This document shows positions 34,922-46,040 of a stretch of 64,000 nt of DNA, piece after piece. Below the pieces are notes generated by a model. The model had not been told where the DNA came from. It made no database searches and saw nothing but the letters and a program-made list of their open reading frames with translations. Each line of letters begins with the position of its first letter. Positions within the stretch are counted from its first letter, which is position 1. A program made the position numbers and the translations under genes. The DNA is from Enoplosus armatus (Eukaryota > Chordata > Actinopteri > Centrarchiformes > Enoplosidae): assembly GCF_043641665.1 (NCBI RefSeq), contig NC_092193.1, positions 151,501 through 215,500 of the forward strand, given 5' to 3'.

Positions 34922-37900
34922 CTACTCTCCGTTCACACCTGTCGCTCCACAGACACACCTGCAGGGGTCCTCGTCGTCACGGCGACAGGGAAACGCCTGG
35001 ATGACCTGAGCGATACGATTGGCCACAGTGGAGGAGCTGGCAGCGATGACTCTCCTGGACATCATGTCAAACTCTGAGCCTGAGATAACACACGGACCAA
35101 TGAGAGGAGGACACGCCCCCCGCAGGTACACAGGCAAGATATAGATCACACATGTACATCACACGTCAGATACAGACCGTCAGTATCCATGACAATGCCC
35201 CCAGCCTCTTGGACAATGATGGCGGAGGCAGCAATGTCCCAGCAATGCATCCCGATGTGATAGTAGGCATCGGCTCCGCCCGTCGCCACCTGACACATGT
35301 CAACTGCTGCTGTCCCCAAGGCACGGATGCTGGAACATACAAGAAACACACAAACAACACATTAAAGAGGTCACAATGAATAGATACTGGAACTGAGCCA
35401 GACAGGGGTGTATTGGTATGTGTTCTGGTCTCACCCGTGTACAGGTAGTTTCAGCAGTCTAAAGATGTTGGAGGTCATGGTTGACAAAGCGAGGTCATCA
35501 CGCTCCGCCCCGATCTCCGTCACCACCACACATCTGCTGACATCTGATTGGGGGAAACAACGGTCAGAACAAATCCAATACCACCTGAGTACATGTGTGA
35601 TGTCTCATGTGTGTGTGATGTCACCTTCCTGTCCGGACGCATGCAGCGGCTCTCCATTCAGGAACGCTCCTCTTCCTCTCTGAGCGTAGAACAGTTTGTC
35701 CTCCACACAGCTGTACACGATCCCAAACTCCATCTGACAACAACAACAACATGTCGATCTACTTCCTGTCTATCCCCCACTGACCTCTGACCGCTGACCT
35801 GTAACTGACAGCTGAGTTTACCTGCTTGTTAACGGTAAAGGCGATGGAGATGGCCACAAATGGAAACCTGTCAGGAGAAACAACACATCAGGTTCTGATT
35901 ACAGTTACACTTGAACACTTCTATGAGCTGTAACTACTGACAGTTCTATGAGTAATGGTTCTTTGATGGTTTGTGATTTCAAGTGAAATATCTCAACCAT
36001 TATTGGTTGGATTGGCATGAAGGTTGGTTCACATATTCATGGTTCCCAGAGGATGGATATAAGTGATATTGACAAATACAGACGGATACAGAAGAAGAGA
36101 AGAGCTCTTAATGTAAGAGAACATTCTATAATTTCCAAATTCCAATCCAACATCTAGCTTCAAATATTTGGTAGTATCATCCAGCCCATTGTGCTGTATG
36201 ATAGTGAAGTCTGGGCTTCAACTGTGACTTTAAATGCAGAAGTCTGCAGATACGTCAGAAAAACACCAACAGATGCATATAGAGCAGAATGAGGCAGATA
36301 CACACTGGTCAAATGTTTGAATCACTTTAAATCTAGCCCCAAAGCCCTCCAAACCCAAGAGCTGAACCCAGAAAAGTCAGCTGGTGCTGAGACTAACTGC
36401 CCCCTCTCAGACATACTCTGTCTCTGCCACAGTAGTTTCACAACAACACTGCTTTTTGGAAAATTGGAAATGAGAAAGTAAAAGCCAAAGTAGATCCTTG
36501 AGAAAGCAGTTGCCGATCAGCTGTGTGACTTTCTATATAACAACTTTATGTAACTTACTCAAGGACTTTCAGTCAGGTTTCAGAGCTCATCATAGCACAG
36601 AGACAGCACTGGTGAAAGTTACAGATGACTTTCTAATAGCATCAGACAAAGGACTTGTCTCTGTACTTGTTTTGTTAGATCTTAGTGCTGCAATCGACAC
36701 CATTGACTATATATTACAGGTGAGCCCTGAACCATCCTTAAGTAATGCTGCTATAGGCCTAGACTGGAGGAGACAAAGGAGAAGGAGACAGGACACATCA
36801 TGCTGCTCAACATGTATCAACACACTCTGTTCCTACATACGATCCATTACATTACTGTTAACTGGGGATTCGGTTCAATATAGCTGCTGTACCCCTTCAT
36901 CCTTCCCTAAACATAAACCATTCATCAGCACACACATGTACACGTGCTTGGGATATACTGTATACAGTATAATTAATATATATCAATATTAATGTTGTGT
37001 TAATGTTGAGTGTTGAATTGAATTGATGGATATAGACAGATGTGCAGTAGTGCGCATGCGCCAACCGTGCATGCAGCCTGTTTCAGTCGCTCCTGTTTGT
37101 TTTCTTGTTTTTTCTTACTTTTCTCCTTTATTCGTTATTTAACTCAGTACTTTTTAAGATAATAAAGTATTTCTGATTCTGATTCTGATTCTGAAAACAT
37201 GTTCATATAATTTATACAGTTTTCCTTGGTGTTTTCCGTGCTATTTTTTAGGTTTGCTCAACACTTCCTCCATTGCTTTCAAACTAAAAGCCTTCAAGCG
37301 CTTCAGGGAGAAGAATCCCTTTGCTGCACTGGCACACTTCTATTGTGAAACATCAGCAGGAAGTGTTGATTAACACAAACTTGAGTCGATCAAAATTAAT
37401 GAAGGAACCAAACAGTGTCTCTGCTGGGACATCATCACAGTACAGGTAGATTCTTTCCATTGATGTTGTGTGAAGTGATGTCTTTGTTAGCAGGTGTAAA
37501 ATTCCTGTCTATGACATCACAGTGTGGGCGGGGCCACTCACCTGTGTACGAAGTTCACAGTCCCATCGATGGGGTCGATGATCCAGGTGGGACTGTCAGT
37601 CAGCTCCAGACGCTCACCTGCAGCTACAGACTCCTCCCCGATGAACCTGAGGGTCGCAGGTTAAACAACAGCAGCATTTACCTACTGACTTCCTATCTGT
37701 TGAGAGTGAACGAACTAATGGACATGTTAAGAGTAGATCAAAGGGTTTCAACACATGAACACAAATGAGGTGACAATAACAGAAAGAAGGAGGAAGAAGA
37801 GTAAAAGTTTTGGAATCATAGTAGAACCTGTAATGTGGATATTTGTTCCTACAGTGGAATACAATAGAATAATAGTAGAACCTGTAATGGTTTTGAGAAG

Positions 37901-40900
37901 CAGATTCTGGTAATTGGCAGCTCCATAGTCAGAAACGTGAAGTTAGCGACACCAGCGACCATAGTGAAATGCATTCCTGGGGCCAGTGCGGGCGACATTG
38001 AATCAAATTTAAAACTGCAGTCAGATTGTTATTCACGTCGGCAGTAATGACTCCCGATTACGCCAATTGGAGGTCACAAAAATTAATGTGGAGTCGGTGT
38101 GTATGTTTGTCGGACTTTTCTCTGGGCCCCTACCCAATTTGACCAGTGATGATATGTTTAGCCGCATGTCATCATTCAACCGCTGGCTGTCAAGGTGGTG
38201 TCCAGCAAACGATGTGGGCTTCGTAGATAATTGGCGGACTTTCTGGAGGAGACCTGGTCTGATGATTTAGCCCACTTTGGATGGAGCGGCTCTCATATCT
38301 AGAAATCTGACCAACTTTATTAGTGAACCAAAACCGTGACAACCCAGAGTCCAGACCAGGAGGCAGAGTCGCAGTCCTACACGCTTCTCTGAACTTCCAT
38401 TAGAGCAGTTACCCACCCAAAACCCCATAATGACTGTGTCTGCCCCCCGACCACTTTATTAATTCAAATTAATTCAATCAAAAATAAACAGGGGAGGAGT
38501 CATTAATAAAAACTTAAGACCACCACTGTTAAACATCGGATCTCTGTCATCTAAAGCTGTATTAGTAAACGAGCTAATATCAGATAATCATATTGATCTA
38601 CTGTGCCTGACAGAAACCTGGCTGTGTCATGAAGAATATGTCAGCCTGAATGAATCCACTCCGCCCAGCCTTTCAATACTCACATCCCTCGAGGCACCGG
38701 CCGAGGAGGTGGAGTTGCAGCCATTTTTGACTCAAGCCTGTTGATGAACTCTAGACCTAAACTGGATTATAACTCATTGGAAAGCCTTGTTCTGAGTCTC
38801 TTACTCCCAACCTGGAAAACACTGAAGCCAGTTTTATTCGTTATAGTCTATCCCGCTCCAGGTCCATACTCTGAAATTCTATCTGAATTCTCAGAGTTTT
38901 TATCAGGTTTAGTCCTTAAAACAGACAAAGTCATAATCGTAGGTGATTTTATTATTCATGTGGACGTTGACAATGATAACCTTGGTACTGCATTTATCTC
39001 TTTATTGGATTCGATCGGCTTCTGTCAGAGGGTACAGAAACCCACTCTGTTTTAATCACACCCTCGACCTGGTTCTGACATATGGACTTGAAATTGAACA
39101 TCTAATAGTCTTTCCACAGAATCCTTTGTTATCGGACAATTATCTAATAACTTTTGAATTCCTATTACTGGACTACACGCCATCAGGCAAAAAAGTCTAC
39201 ACCAGATATCTGTCTGATCGTGCTGTAGCTAAATTTAAGGTAGTGTTTCCATCTGCATTTAATTCAATGCCACGTCTCAATAAAACTGAGGACTCCAATG
39301 CTAACCTTCGTCCCTCCCAAATGAACAATCTTGTTGACAGTGCTGCAGGCTCAATGCGATTGACACTTGACTCTATTGCCCCTCTTAAAAAGAAGATAAT
39401 AAAACAAAGAAAGTCAGCTCCATGGTATAACACCCAAACCCGCAAATTAAAGCAAACAGTGCAGAAACTTGAAAGGAAATGGCGCTCCACCAAACTGGAG
39501 GAATCATGTTTAATTTGGCAAGGTCTTAGAATTTATAGGCAGGCCCTCTGTAAAGCCAGAGCAGCCTATTACTCATCATTAATAGAAGACAACAAGAACA
39601 ACCCCAGGTTTCTCTTCAGCACTGTAGCCAGGCTGACAAAGACTCACAGCTCTATGGAGCCATGTATTCCTATAACACTCAGCAGTAATGACTTCATGAG
39701 CTTCTTTAATGATAAAATTCTAACTATTAGAGACAGAATTGATCACCTCCTGTCTTCAGGTGGTACCTTACCTTCAAACACAGGAATCTCAGAAACAGCT
39801 ATAAAACCTGATGTATATTTAGATTGCTTTTCTCCCATCGACCTTAACCAAATTACTAAAACCATTTCTTCATCTAAGCCATCAACTTGTCTCTTAGACC
39901 CCATCCCAAGTAGGTTGCTTAAAGAGGTTTTACCTTTAGTCAGCACTTCTTTACTAGACATGACCAATCTGTCGTTATTAACAGGCTACGTACCACAGTC
40001 CTTTAAAGTAGCTGTAATTAAACCTCTTCTTAAAAAGCCCACTCTTGATCCAGAGGTTTTAGCCAACTATAGACCTATATCTAACCTTCCCTTTCTCTCC
40101 AAGATTCTTGAGAAAGCACTCACCAGACAGCTGCATCATAGCACAGAGACAGCGCTGGTGAAAGTTACAGATGACCTTCTAACTGCATCAGACAAGGGAC
40201 TTGTCTCTATACTTGTTTTGTTAGACCTTAGTGCTGCATTCGACACCATTGACCATCATATCCTATTACAGAGACTGGAACATTTAATTGGCATCAAAGG
40301 AACCGCACTAAGCTGGTTTAAGTCGTATTTATCAAATCAATCTTTGTATTGTTTGTACATGTTAACGATGAATCCTCCATATACGCCAAAGTCAGTCATG
40401 GAGTTCCACAAGGGTCTGTACTTGGACCAATACTATTCACCTTATATATGCTTCCTTTAGGAGATATCATTAGAAAACACTCCATACATTTTCATTGCTA
40501 TGCGGATGATACCCAGTTATATTTATCAAGCCAGAAGAACCTCATCAGTTAGCCAAGCTTCAAGCATGCCTTAAGGACATAAAGACCTGGATGACCTGTA
40601 ATCATCTGATGTTGAACTCGGACAAAACAGAAGTTGTTGTTCTTGGCCCTGAACACCTCAGAAACACAGTATCTAAGGATATTGTTACCCTAGATGGCAT
40701 TACCCTGGCCTCCAGCGCCACTGTGAGGAATCTCGGAGTTGTCTTTGATCAGGACATGTCCTTTAACTCCCATGTAAAACAAACTTCAAGGACTGCCTTC
40801 TTTCACCTCCGTAACATTGCAAAAATCAGGAAGATCCTGTCTCAAACAGATGCAGAAAAATTAGTCCATGCATTTGTCACGTCTAGGCTGGATTATTACA

Positions 40901-43900
40901 ATTCCTTATTATCAGGCTGTCCCAATAAGTCCCTGAGGACTCTCCAGCTGATCCAGAATGCTGCAGCACGTGTACTGACAGGAACCAGGAAAAGAGATCA
41001 TATTTCTCCTGTATTAGCTTTGCTGCACTGGCTCCCTGTAAAATCTAGAATAGAGTTTAAAATCCTTCTCTTGACTTACAAAGCTCTTACTGGTCAGGCA
41101 CCATCATATCTTAAAGAGCTCATAGTACCCTATTACCCCACTAGAGAACTGCGCTCCCAGAGTGCAGGGTTGCTTGTGGTTCCTAGAGTCTCCAAAAAAG
41201 AACCTGTGTTGTGGATATCTGTTCCTACAGTAGAATACAATAGAATAAAAGTAGAACCTGTGTTGTGAATATTTGTTCCTACAGTAGAATAAAAATAGAA
41301 CCTGTGTTGTGGATATTTGTTCCTAAAGTAGAATAAAAGTAGAACCTGTGTTGTGGATATTTGTTCATACAGGAGAATACAATAGAATAAAAGTGGAACC
41401 TGTGTTGTGAATATTTGTTCCTACAGTAGAATAAAAGTAGAACCTGTGTTGTGGATATTTGTTCCTACAGTAGAATACAATAGAATAAAAGTAGAACCTG
41501 TGTTGTGAATATTTGTTCCTACAGTAGAATAAAAATAGAACCTGTGTTGTGAATATTTGTTCCTACAGTAGAATAAAAGTAGAACCTGTGTTGTGGATAT
41601 TTGTTCCTGATTGCAGAGATGAGGATCTTCTCAACTCTTTGATCAGTTTCTGTCACCAAATCAGCCGGAGAACTTTTCAACTTCACTTCTTTCTGCTGCT
41701 GAAACGCCGACAGGACGATCTGAAAAACACGTTATTAGTATTAGTGTCAGTAGTAGAAGTACTACTATTATGTAGTAGCAGTAGTAGTAGTAGTAGTATC
41801 TATTAGTATTATGTAGTATGTAGTGGTATTATTATTATGTAGTTTGTAGTAGTGGACATTAGTTGTAGTAGCAGTAGTAATAGTATTATGTAGCAGTAGT
41901 AGTAAGATAAGATAAGATAATCCTTTATTGATCCCTCAGCGGGGAAATTTGCATTGTTCCAGCAGCATACAGGATAGTGCAATAGAGACAAGTAGAGTAG
42001 AAAATCAAGATATAATAGATAAAAACAATAAAGAGTGTTATAAAAAAGCTGCTAAAACTAAAATACAACTATAATTTACAAATTTACAAATTCACAGAAT
42101 GAAAGAAATAAAGGTAAAATGATTGTACTGTATTGTACATCGAGGTGTGGGTATTGCACCATTTGTTATACAGGCGCATCTCAATGAATTAGAATATTGA
42201 GGAAAAGTTAATTCATTTCAGTAATTCAATTCAAAAAGTGAAACATAGATTCATTACACACAGAGTGAAATATTTCAAGCCTTTATTTCTTTTCATTTTG
42301 ATGATTATGGCTTACAGCTAATGAAAACCTAAAATTTTGTATCTCAGAAAATTAGAATATTGTGAAAAAGTTCAATATTGTAGACTCACGGTGTCACACT
42401 CGAATCAGCTAATTAACTCAAAACACCTGCAAAGGTTTCCTGAGCCTTTAAATGGTCTCAGTCTGGTTCAGTAGGCTACACAATCATGGGGAAGACTGAC
42501 AGTTGACTTGGCAGTTGTCCGGAAGACAGTCATTGACACCCTCTTCAAGGAGGGTAAGCCACGAAAGGTCATTGCTAAAGAAGCTGGCTGTTCACAGAGT
42601 GCTGTGTCCAAGCATATTCATAGAAAGTTGAGTGGAAGGAAAAAGTGTGGTAGAAAAAGGTGCACAAGCAACAGGGATAACCGCAGCCTTGAGAGGATTG
42701 TGAAGCAAAGGCCATTCAAGAATTTGGGGGAGATTCACAAGGAGTGGACTGAGGCTGGAGTCAGTGCATCAAGAGCCACCACGCACAGACGTATCCAGGA
42801 CATGGGCTACAACTGTCGCATTCCTAGTGTCAAGCCACTCCTGAAACAGAGACAACGCCAGAAGCGTCTTACCTGGGCTAAGGAGAAAAAGAACTGGACT
42901 CTTGCTCAGTGGTCCAAAGTCCTCTTTTCAGATGAAAGTACATTTTGCATTTCATTTGGAAATCAAGGTCCCAGAGTCTGGAGGAATAGTGGAGAGGCAC
43001 AGAATCCAAGTTGCCTGAAGTCCAGTGTGTAGTTTCCACAGTCAGTGATGATTTGGGGAGCCATGTCATCTGCTGGTGTTGGTCCACTGTGTTTTATCAA
43101 GTCCAAAGTCAACACAGCCATCTACCAGGAAATTTTAGAGCACTTCATGCTTCCTTCTGCTGACGAGCTTTATGGAGATGCTGATTTCATTTTCCAGCAA
43201 GACTTGGCACCTGCCCACACTGCCAAAAGTACCAATACCTGGTTTAATGACCATGGTATTACTGTGCTTGATTGGCCAGCAAACTCGCCTGACCTGAACC
43301 CCATAGAGAATCTATGGGGTATTGTCAAGAGAAAGATGAGAGACACCAGACCCAACAATGCAGACGAGCTGAAGGCCGCTATCAAAGCAACCTGGGCTTC
43401 CATAACACCTCAGTAGTGCCACAGGCTGATCGCCTCCATGCCACGCTGCATTGATGCAGTAATTCATGCAAAAGGACCCCCGACCAAGTATTGAGTGCAT
43501 ATACATGAACATACTTTTCAGTAGGCCGACATTTCTGTATTAAAAATCCGTTTTTTAATGGGTCTTATGTAATATTCTAATTTTCTGAGATACTGAATTT
43601 GGGTTTTTCATTAGCTGTACGCCATCATCATGAGAATTAAAAGAAATAAAGGCTTGAAATATTTCACTCTGTGTGTAATGAATCTATATAATATATGAGT
43701 TTCACTTTTTGAATTGAATTACTGAAATAGATTAACTTTTCCTCAATATTCTAATTCATTGAGATGCACCTGTACATTCAGAAATATGTGGATTGTCCAT
43801 TCGCATTTGTGCGTGGTCTACTGGGAGCAGGTCTACTGGGAGCAGGTCTGATTGTAAAACCTGACAGCAGCCGGGAGGAAAGACCTGCGGTGTCTCTCCT

Positions 43901-44741
43901 TCACACACCACGGGTAAAGCAGCCTGTCACTGAAGGAGCTGCCCAGTGCTGCCAGAGTGTCCTGCATGGGGTGGGACATGTTCTCTCTCAGGGATGATAG
44001 CTTAGCCATCATCCGCCTTTCTCCCACCACCTCCACTACAGTCAGACCTGCTCCCAGTAGACCTCCAAGTATGCTGCTGGAACAATGCAAATTTCCCAAC
44101 TGAAGGATTAATAAAGAATTATCTTAGTTTATCTTTTCTTATTAGTAGTAGCAGTAGTAGTAGTAGTATTATGTAGTAGTAGTAGTAGTATTATATTAAA
44201 TAGATCAGTTTTAGTAACCACACAGCTCGCTAAGCTTTAATCAGCTTCTCGCATGGAAGCTAATAATTATATGATAATGAAGCCGATTAATTGACATATT
44301 AATCAATTAATAACAGCTAAACTGTTCACACACGTGACGTCAGTTCAGGCTACAGATATGGGACCTACAATAACTCATTGTAGTATTGTCAGTTATGGTA
44401 GTGAAAGGTCTGCCGGACAAGTACACAAATATATACAGCTCACTGCATTATAAGGATTTTATGAAACTCTTAAATATTTCTACTGAATTAAAGGAAACTG
44501 CTGTAGTGTTACTTCAGCTACAGCAGCATCTCATGCTAGCTAACATGTAGCACAATAAAAACAATAAAAGTGGACTTCTAATCAAACAAAGTCTCAAAAC
44601 AGATGAAGATGAATGAAGAGAGACCGCCGCTCAGAGTTTAAACACACGGAGCTTCGTCTCTAAACTCAGAAAAGAAAAGAAACTGAAACCAAACTACAGG
44701 ATGGTCAGAGGTCACCTGACCTGAACAGCTGTGTGCGTGTG

Positions 44742-44772
<31 letters not shown>

Positions 44773-45280
44773 ATGCGTGCGTGTGTGTGTGTGCGCGCGT
44801 GTACACCTGAGTGCAGGTGAAGGTCATTTATAGGTCAGCAGCTCAAACACAAAAACTCACATTCTTTACATTCCTCAACGTGCTTATCAAAGCTGAACTT
44901 TACAAACTGTGAACTGAACCTGAACTCGTCATCATCAACTTGCCCTGCAGCTGATTGGACAGACACATCACCTGCTGCCTTGCTATTGGCCGACACCTCT
45001 GACATTTAAACTGTACAAAAATAAACCGATTCTTCTTCTACAATTGAATAATGATTATGAACATTATTATACATGACTAACAAATTATAGAAGAATTCAG
45101 ATGTCTTTTTCTCAAAATATTGAGATTTCTTTCAAAGAAGTCAAGAGGACTCAAGTCTCGCCCTGTGACCTCTGACCTCTGTTGCAGTGCCCTGCTGTGA
45201 TTGGTCGGTGTGTCTCTTACCTCACTGGTCTGTTTGACGATGGATATCCCGAAGTTCAGACAGTCAGTCCAATCGGCCAT
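34922..45280 (-). CDS. impa1: Inositol monophosphatase 1, second tandem copy
   Basis: Same enzyme family as the neighbour at 22836-32319. Exons: 45221-45280 ([20 protein letters not shown]), 41586-41719, 37542-37646, 35822-35867, 35625-35733, 35435-35543, 35178-35329 and 34922-35079; 290 residues. The acceptor of the ATG exon is at 45302 (TTCTTAG), leaving 21 nt of 5' UTR. Catalytic residues: [26 protein letters not shown] (Asp, Asp and first Thr kept, but the usual second Thr is Val) and [20 protein letters not shown]. The C terminus contains CRRDDED as in IMPA1, then an extra [13 protein letters not shown]. Exon 2 ends at an unusual donor, CAG|GTTCTA, embedded in a minisatellite. Introns hold a near full-length L2 LINE, a Tc1 element and a long purine tract. 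Confidence 0.92.
36150..36400 (+). mobile_element. Short LINE C-terminal remnant
   Basis: A plus frame contains [20 protein letters not shown], resembling the ILLYGSEIW block after the reverse transcriptase of L1/Tx1-like LINEs. It is short, and stops follow. Confidence 0.45.
36490..36720 (+). mobile_element. L2-type LINE internal fragment
   Basis: Plus-strand ORF2 segment: [15 protein letters not shown], then [20 protein letters not shown], then [14 protein letters not shown], ending where tattacag meets unrelated DNA at about 36720. It matches 62430-62640 closely. The frame is broken near 36545. Antisense to the host gene. Confidence 0.85.
37020..37200 (+). mobile_element. LINE 3' tail
   Basis: Ends gataataaagtatttctgat then tctgattctgattctgaaaa at 37160-37198, the same tail as at 29547. 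The upstream boundary is uncertain. Confidence 0.55.
37826..37890. repeat. Left remnant of the exon-derived minisatellite
   Basis: Carries gtagaacctgtaatgtggat + atttgttcctacagt and a second partial unit, the same unit as the array at 41198-41612. The L2 LINE between them interrupts what was one array. Confidence 0.85.
37891..41197 (+). mobile_element. Near full-length L2-type LINE
   Basis: Plus strand, antisense, in the second IMPA gene's intron 2. The 5' part encodes an esterase-like (SGNH-type) ORF1 with [25 protein letters not shown] and [15 protein letters not shown]. An endonuclease follows ([31 protein letters not shown]). The reverse transcriptase has [59 protein letters not shown] (second frame) and the intact catalytic box CYADDTQLY at 40496-40522. 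The C-terminal [15 protein letters not shown] and LHWLPVKSR blocks end at VPRVSK. It has several frameshifts and a deletion at about 40130 (QLH joined to HSTETAL). The 3' UTR is absent: it ends inside a minisatellite. Confidence 0.92.
41198..41612. repeat. 44-54-bp minisatellite copying the exon 2 / intron 2 boundary
   Basis: About nine units of agaacctgtgttgtggatat + ttgttcctacagtagaataaaagt, some with an extra acaatagaat. On the minus strand each unit reads CTGTAG, then GAACAAATATCCACAACACA + G, then GTTCTAC. The middle 22 bases are identical to the last 22 bases of exon 2 (41586-41607), and GTTCTAC is its donor. Exon 2 therefore forms the last unit of the array. Confidence 0.92.
42171..43772 (+). 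mobile_element. Tc1-like DNA transposon (DD34E), inactive
   Basis: Bounded by TA dinucleotides. The ends are caggcgcatctcaatgaatt (42171) and the near-perfect inverse aattcattgagatgcacctg (43753-43772). Similarity between the ends continues for more than 100 bp (for example aatatttcaagcctttattt near 42270 and its inverse near 43660), giving long inverted repeats. The interior is a broken transposase gene. It is inserted into a minus-strand LINE. Confidence 0.93.
42508..43416 (+). pseudogene. Tc1-like transposase pseudogene
   Basis: Encodes an N-terminal helix-turn-helix ([20 protein letters not shown]), a GRKR stretch, and catalytic blocks [22 protein letters not shown] and [11 protein letters not shown], with 34 residues between the second Asp and the Glu (DD34E). 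It is broken: the ATG at 42486 is out of frame and meets TGA after six codons. An in-frame TAG at 43030-43032 interrupts the centre and another TAG ends it early at 43414-43416, before the usual C terminus ([16 protein letters not shown] is still visible downstream). Confidence 0.92.
44136..45220. other. Intron 1 of the second IMPA gene
   Basis: TAG/AGT repeats at 44145-44190, unique sequence, then an alternating purine-pyrimidine block at 44731-44806 (tgtgtgcgtgcgtgcgtgcg and gtgtgcgcgcgtgtac), a sequence type prone to Z-DNA. No exon recognised. Confidence 0.6.
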
Positions 45281-45303
45281 AATGATGATGATGCAGAAAA
45301 TCT

Positions 45304-45960
45304 AAGAAGAAGAAACACTGACTTCAGAGAGGAGGAGAAGAAGAAGAGGAAGAGAGAGAGACAGTAAAGAAGGAGGACAAGAGAGGAAGAGAAGGAGGAA
45401 GGAAGAAGACTATGACATGTAAAAATGACAACAGACGAAGAAAAAGACAAAATAATGAAGGAAGAAGAAAAGAAGAAGGAAAAGTAAAAAGTGATGACAA
45501 CAGAGAAAAAGAGAAGACAACCCACAAAAGATTTTAAAACAGAAAAAGAGAGAAGAAGAAAACAGATACATAAAAGATAAATTAAAGATAAGAAAGAAAA
45601 AAGAAAACAAGAAAGAATGAAAAGGAAATGACACAAAACAGAAGAAGAATAAATAATAAAGAAGAGAAGAAGAAGAAATGGAAAGGACAAAGACAGAAGA
45701 GAGGGAGCAGAGAAAGAAAAGAAAGACTGAAAAGACAAAAAGAAGAATAAAGACAAAAGTAGAGGAGATGAAGAAGAAAATGAAAAGAAGAAGAGAGAAA
45801 GAGATGGAAGGAAGTGATGAACGAGAATTAATTAAAAGATAGAGAGAATGAAAAATTCTCAAAACAATGAAAGATGTTAAAAATAAGATGAGTAGAAAAG
45901 AAAAGATGAAGAATCAGAAAACAGAAGAAAAGCAGAAGAAATGAACAGGAAACAGTAGAA
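45304..45960. repeat. 660-bp purine tract (polypyrimidine in the transcript)
   Basis: The plus strand is almost entirely A and G (agaagaagaggaagagagag and similar), without a fixed unit. On the minus strand, the transcribed sense, it is a C/T tract ending TTCTTCTTCTTAG, which is the acceptor of the exon with the ATG of the second IMPA gene. Minus-strand frames rich in Phe, Leu and Ser are composition artefacts. Confidence 0.9.
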
Positions 45961-46040
45961 CCAGGAGGGTAAGAATTGAACCAGTAGAACTAGTAGAATA
46001 AGAATAAAGCCAGTAGAACCATTAGAACCAGTGTCTGTAC

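Larger units (their letters stand above)
41905..44060 (-). mobile_element. LINE 3' part split by a Tc1 transposon
   Basis: The minus-strand right part (44060-43833) encodes [40 protein letters not shown] and [13 protein letters not shown]. The left part (42170-41905) is the 3' UTR ending in the tail (reverse complement of gataatcctttattgatccc, ggggaaatttgcattgttcc). The Tc1 element at 42171-43772 with a TA duplication separates them. Next to it, 44070-44135 is another LINE tail in plus orientation, so two tails face each other. Confidence 0.8.

Noticed and set aside
36498..36992. Plus-strand 164-codon frame as a possible gene
   Set aside because: The first half is an L2 reverse transcriptase fragment; the second half is unrelated intron sequence.
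44731..44806. CpG-island-like promoter from the GCGTGCGTGC block
   Set aside because: It is a GT/GC microsatellite without other promoter features.
45256..45862. Hydrophobic Phe/Leu/Ser frames on the minus strand resembling a membrane protein
   Set aside because: Composition artefact of the purine tract; TTT, CTT and TCT codons only.
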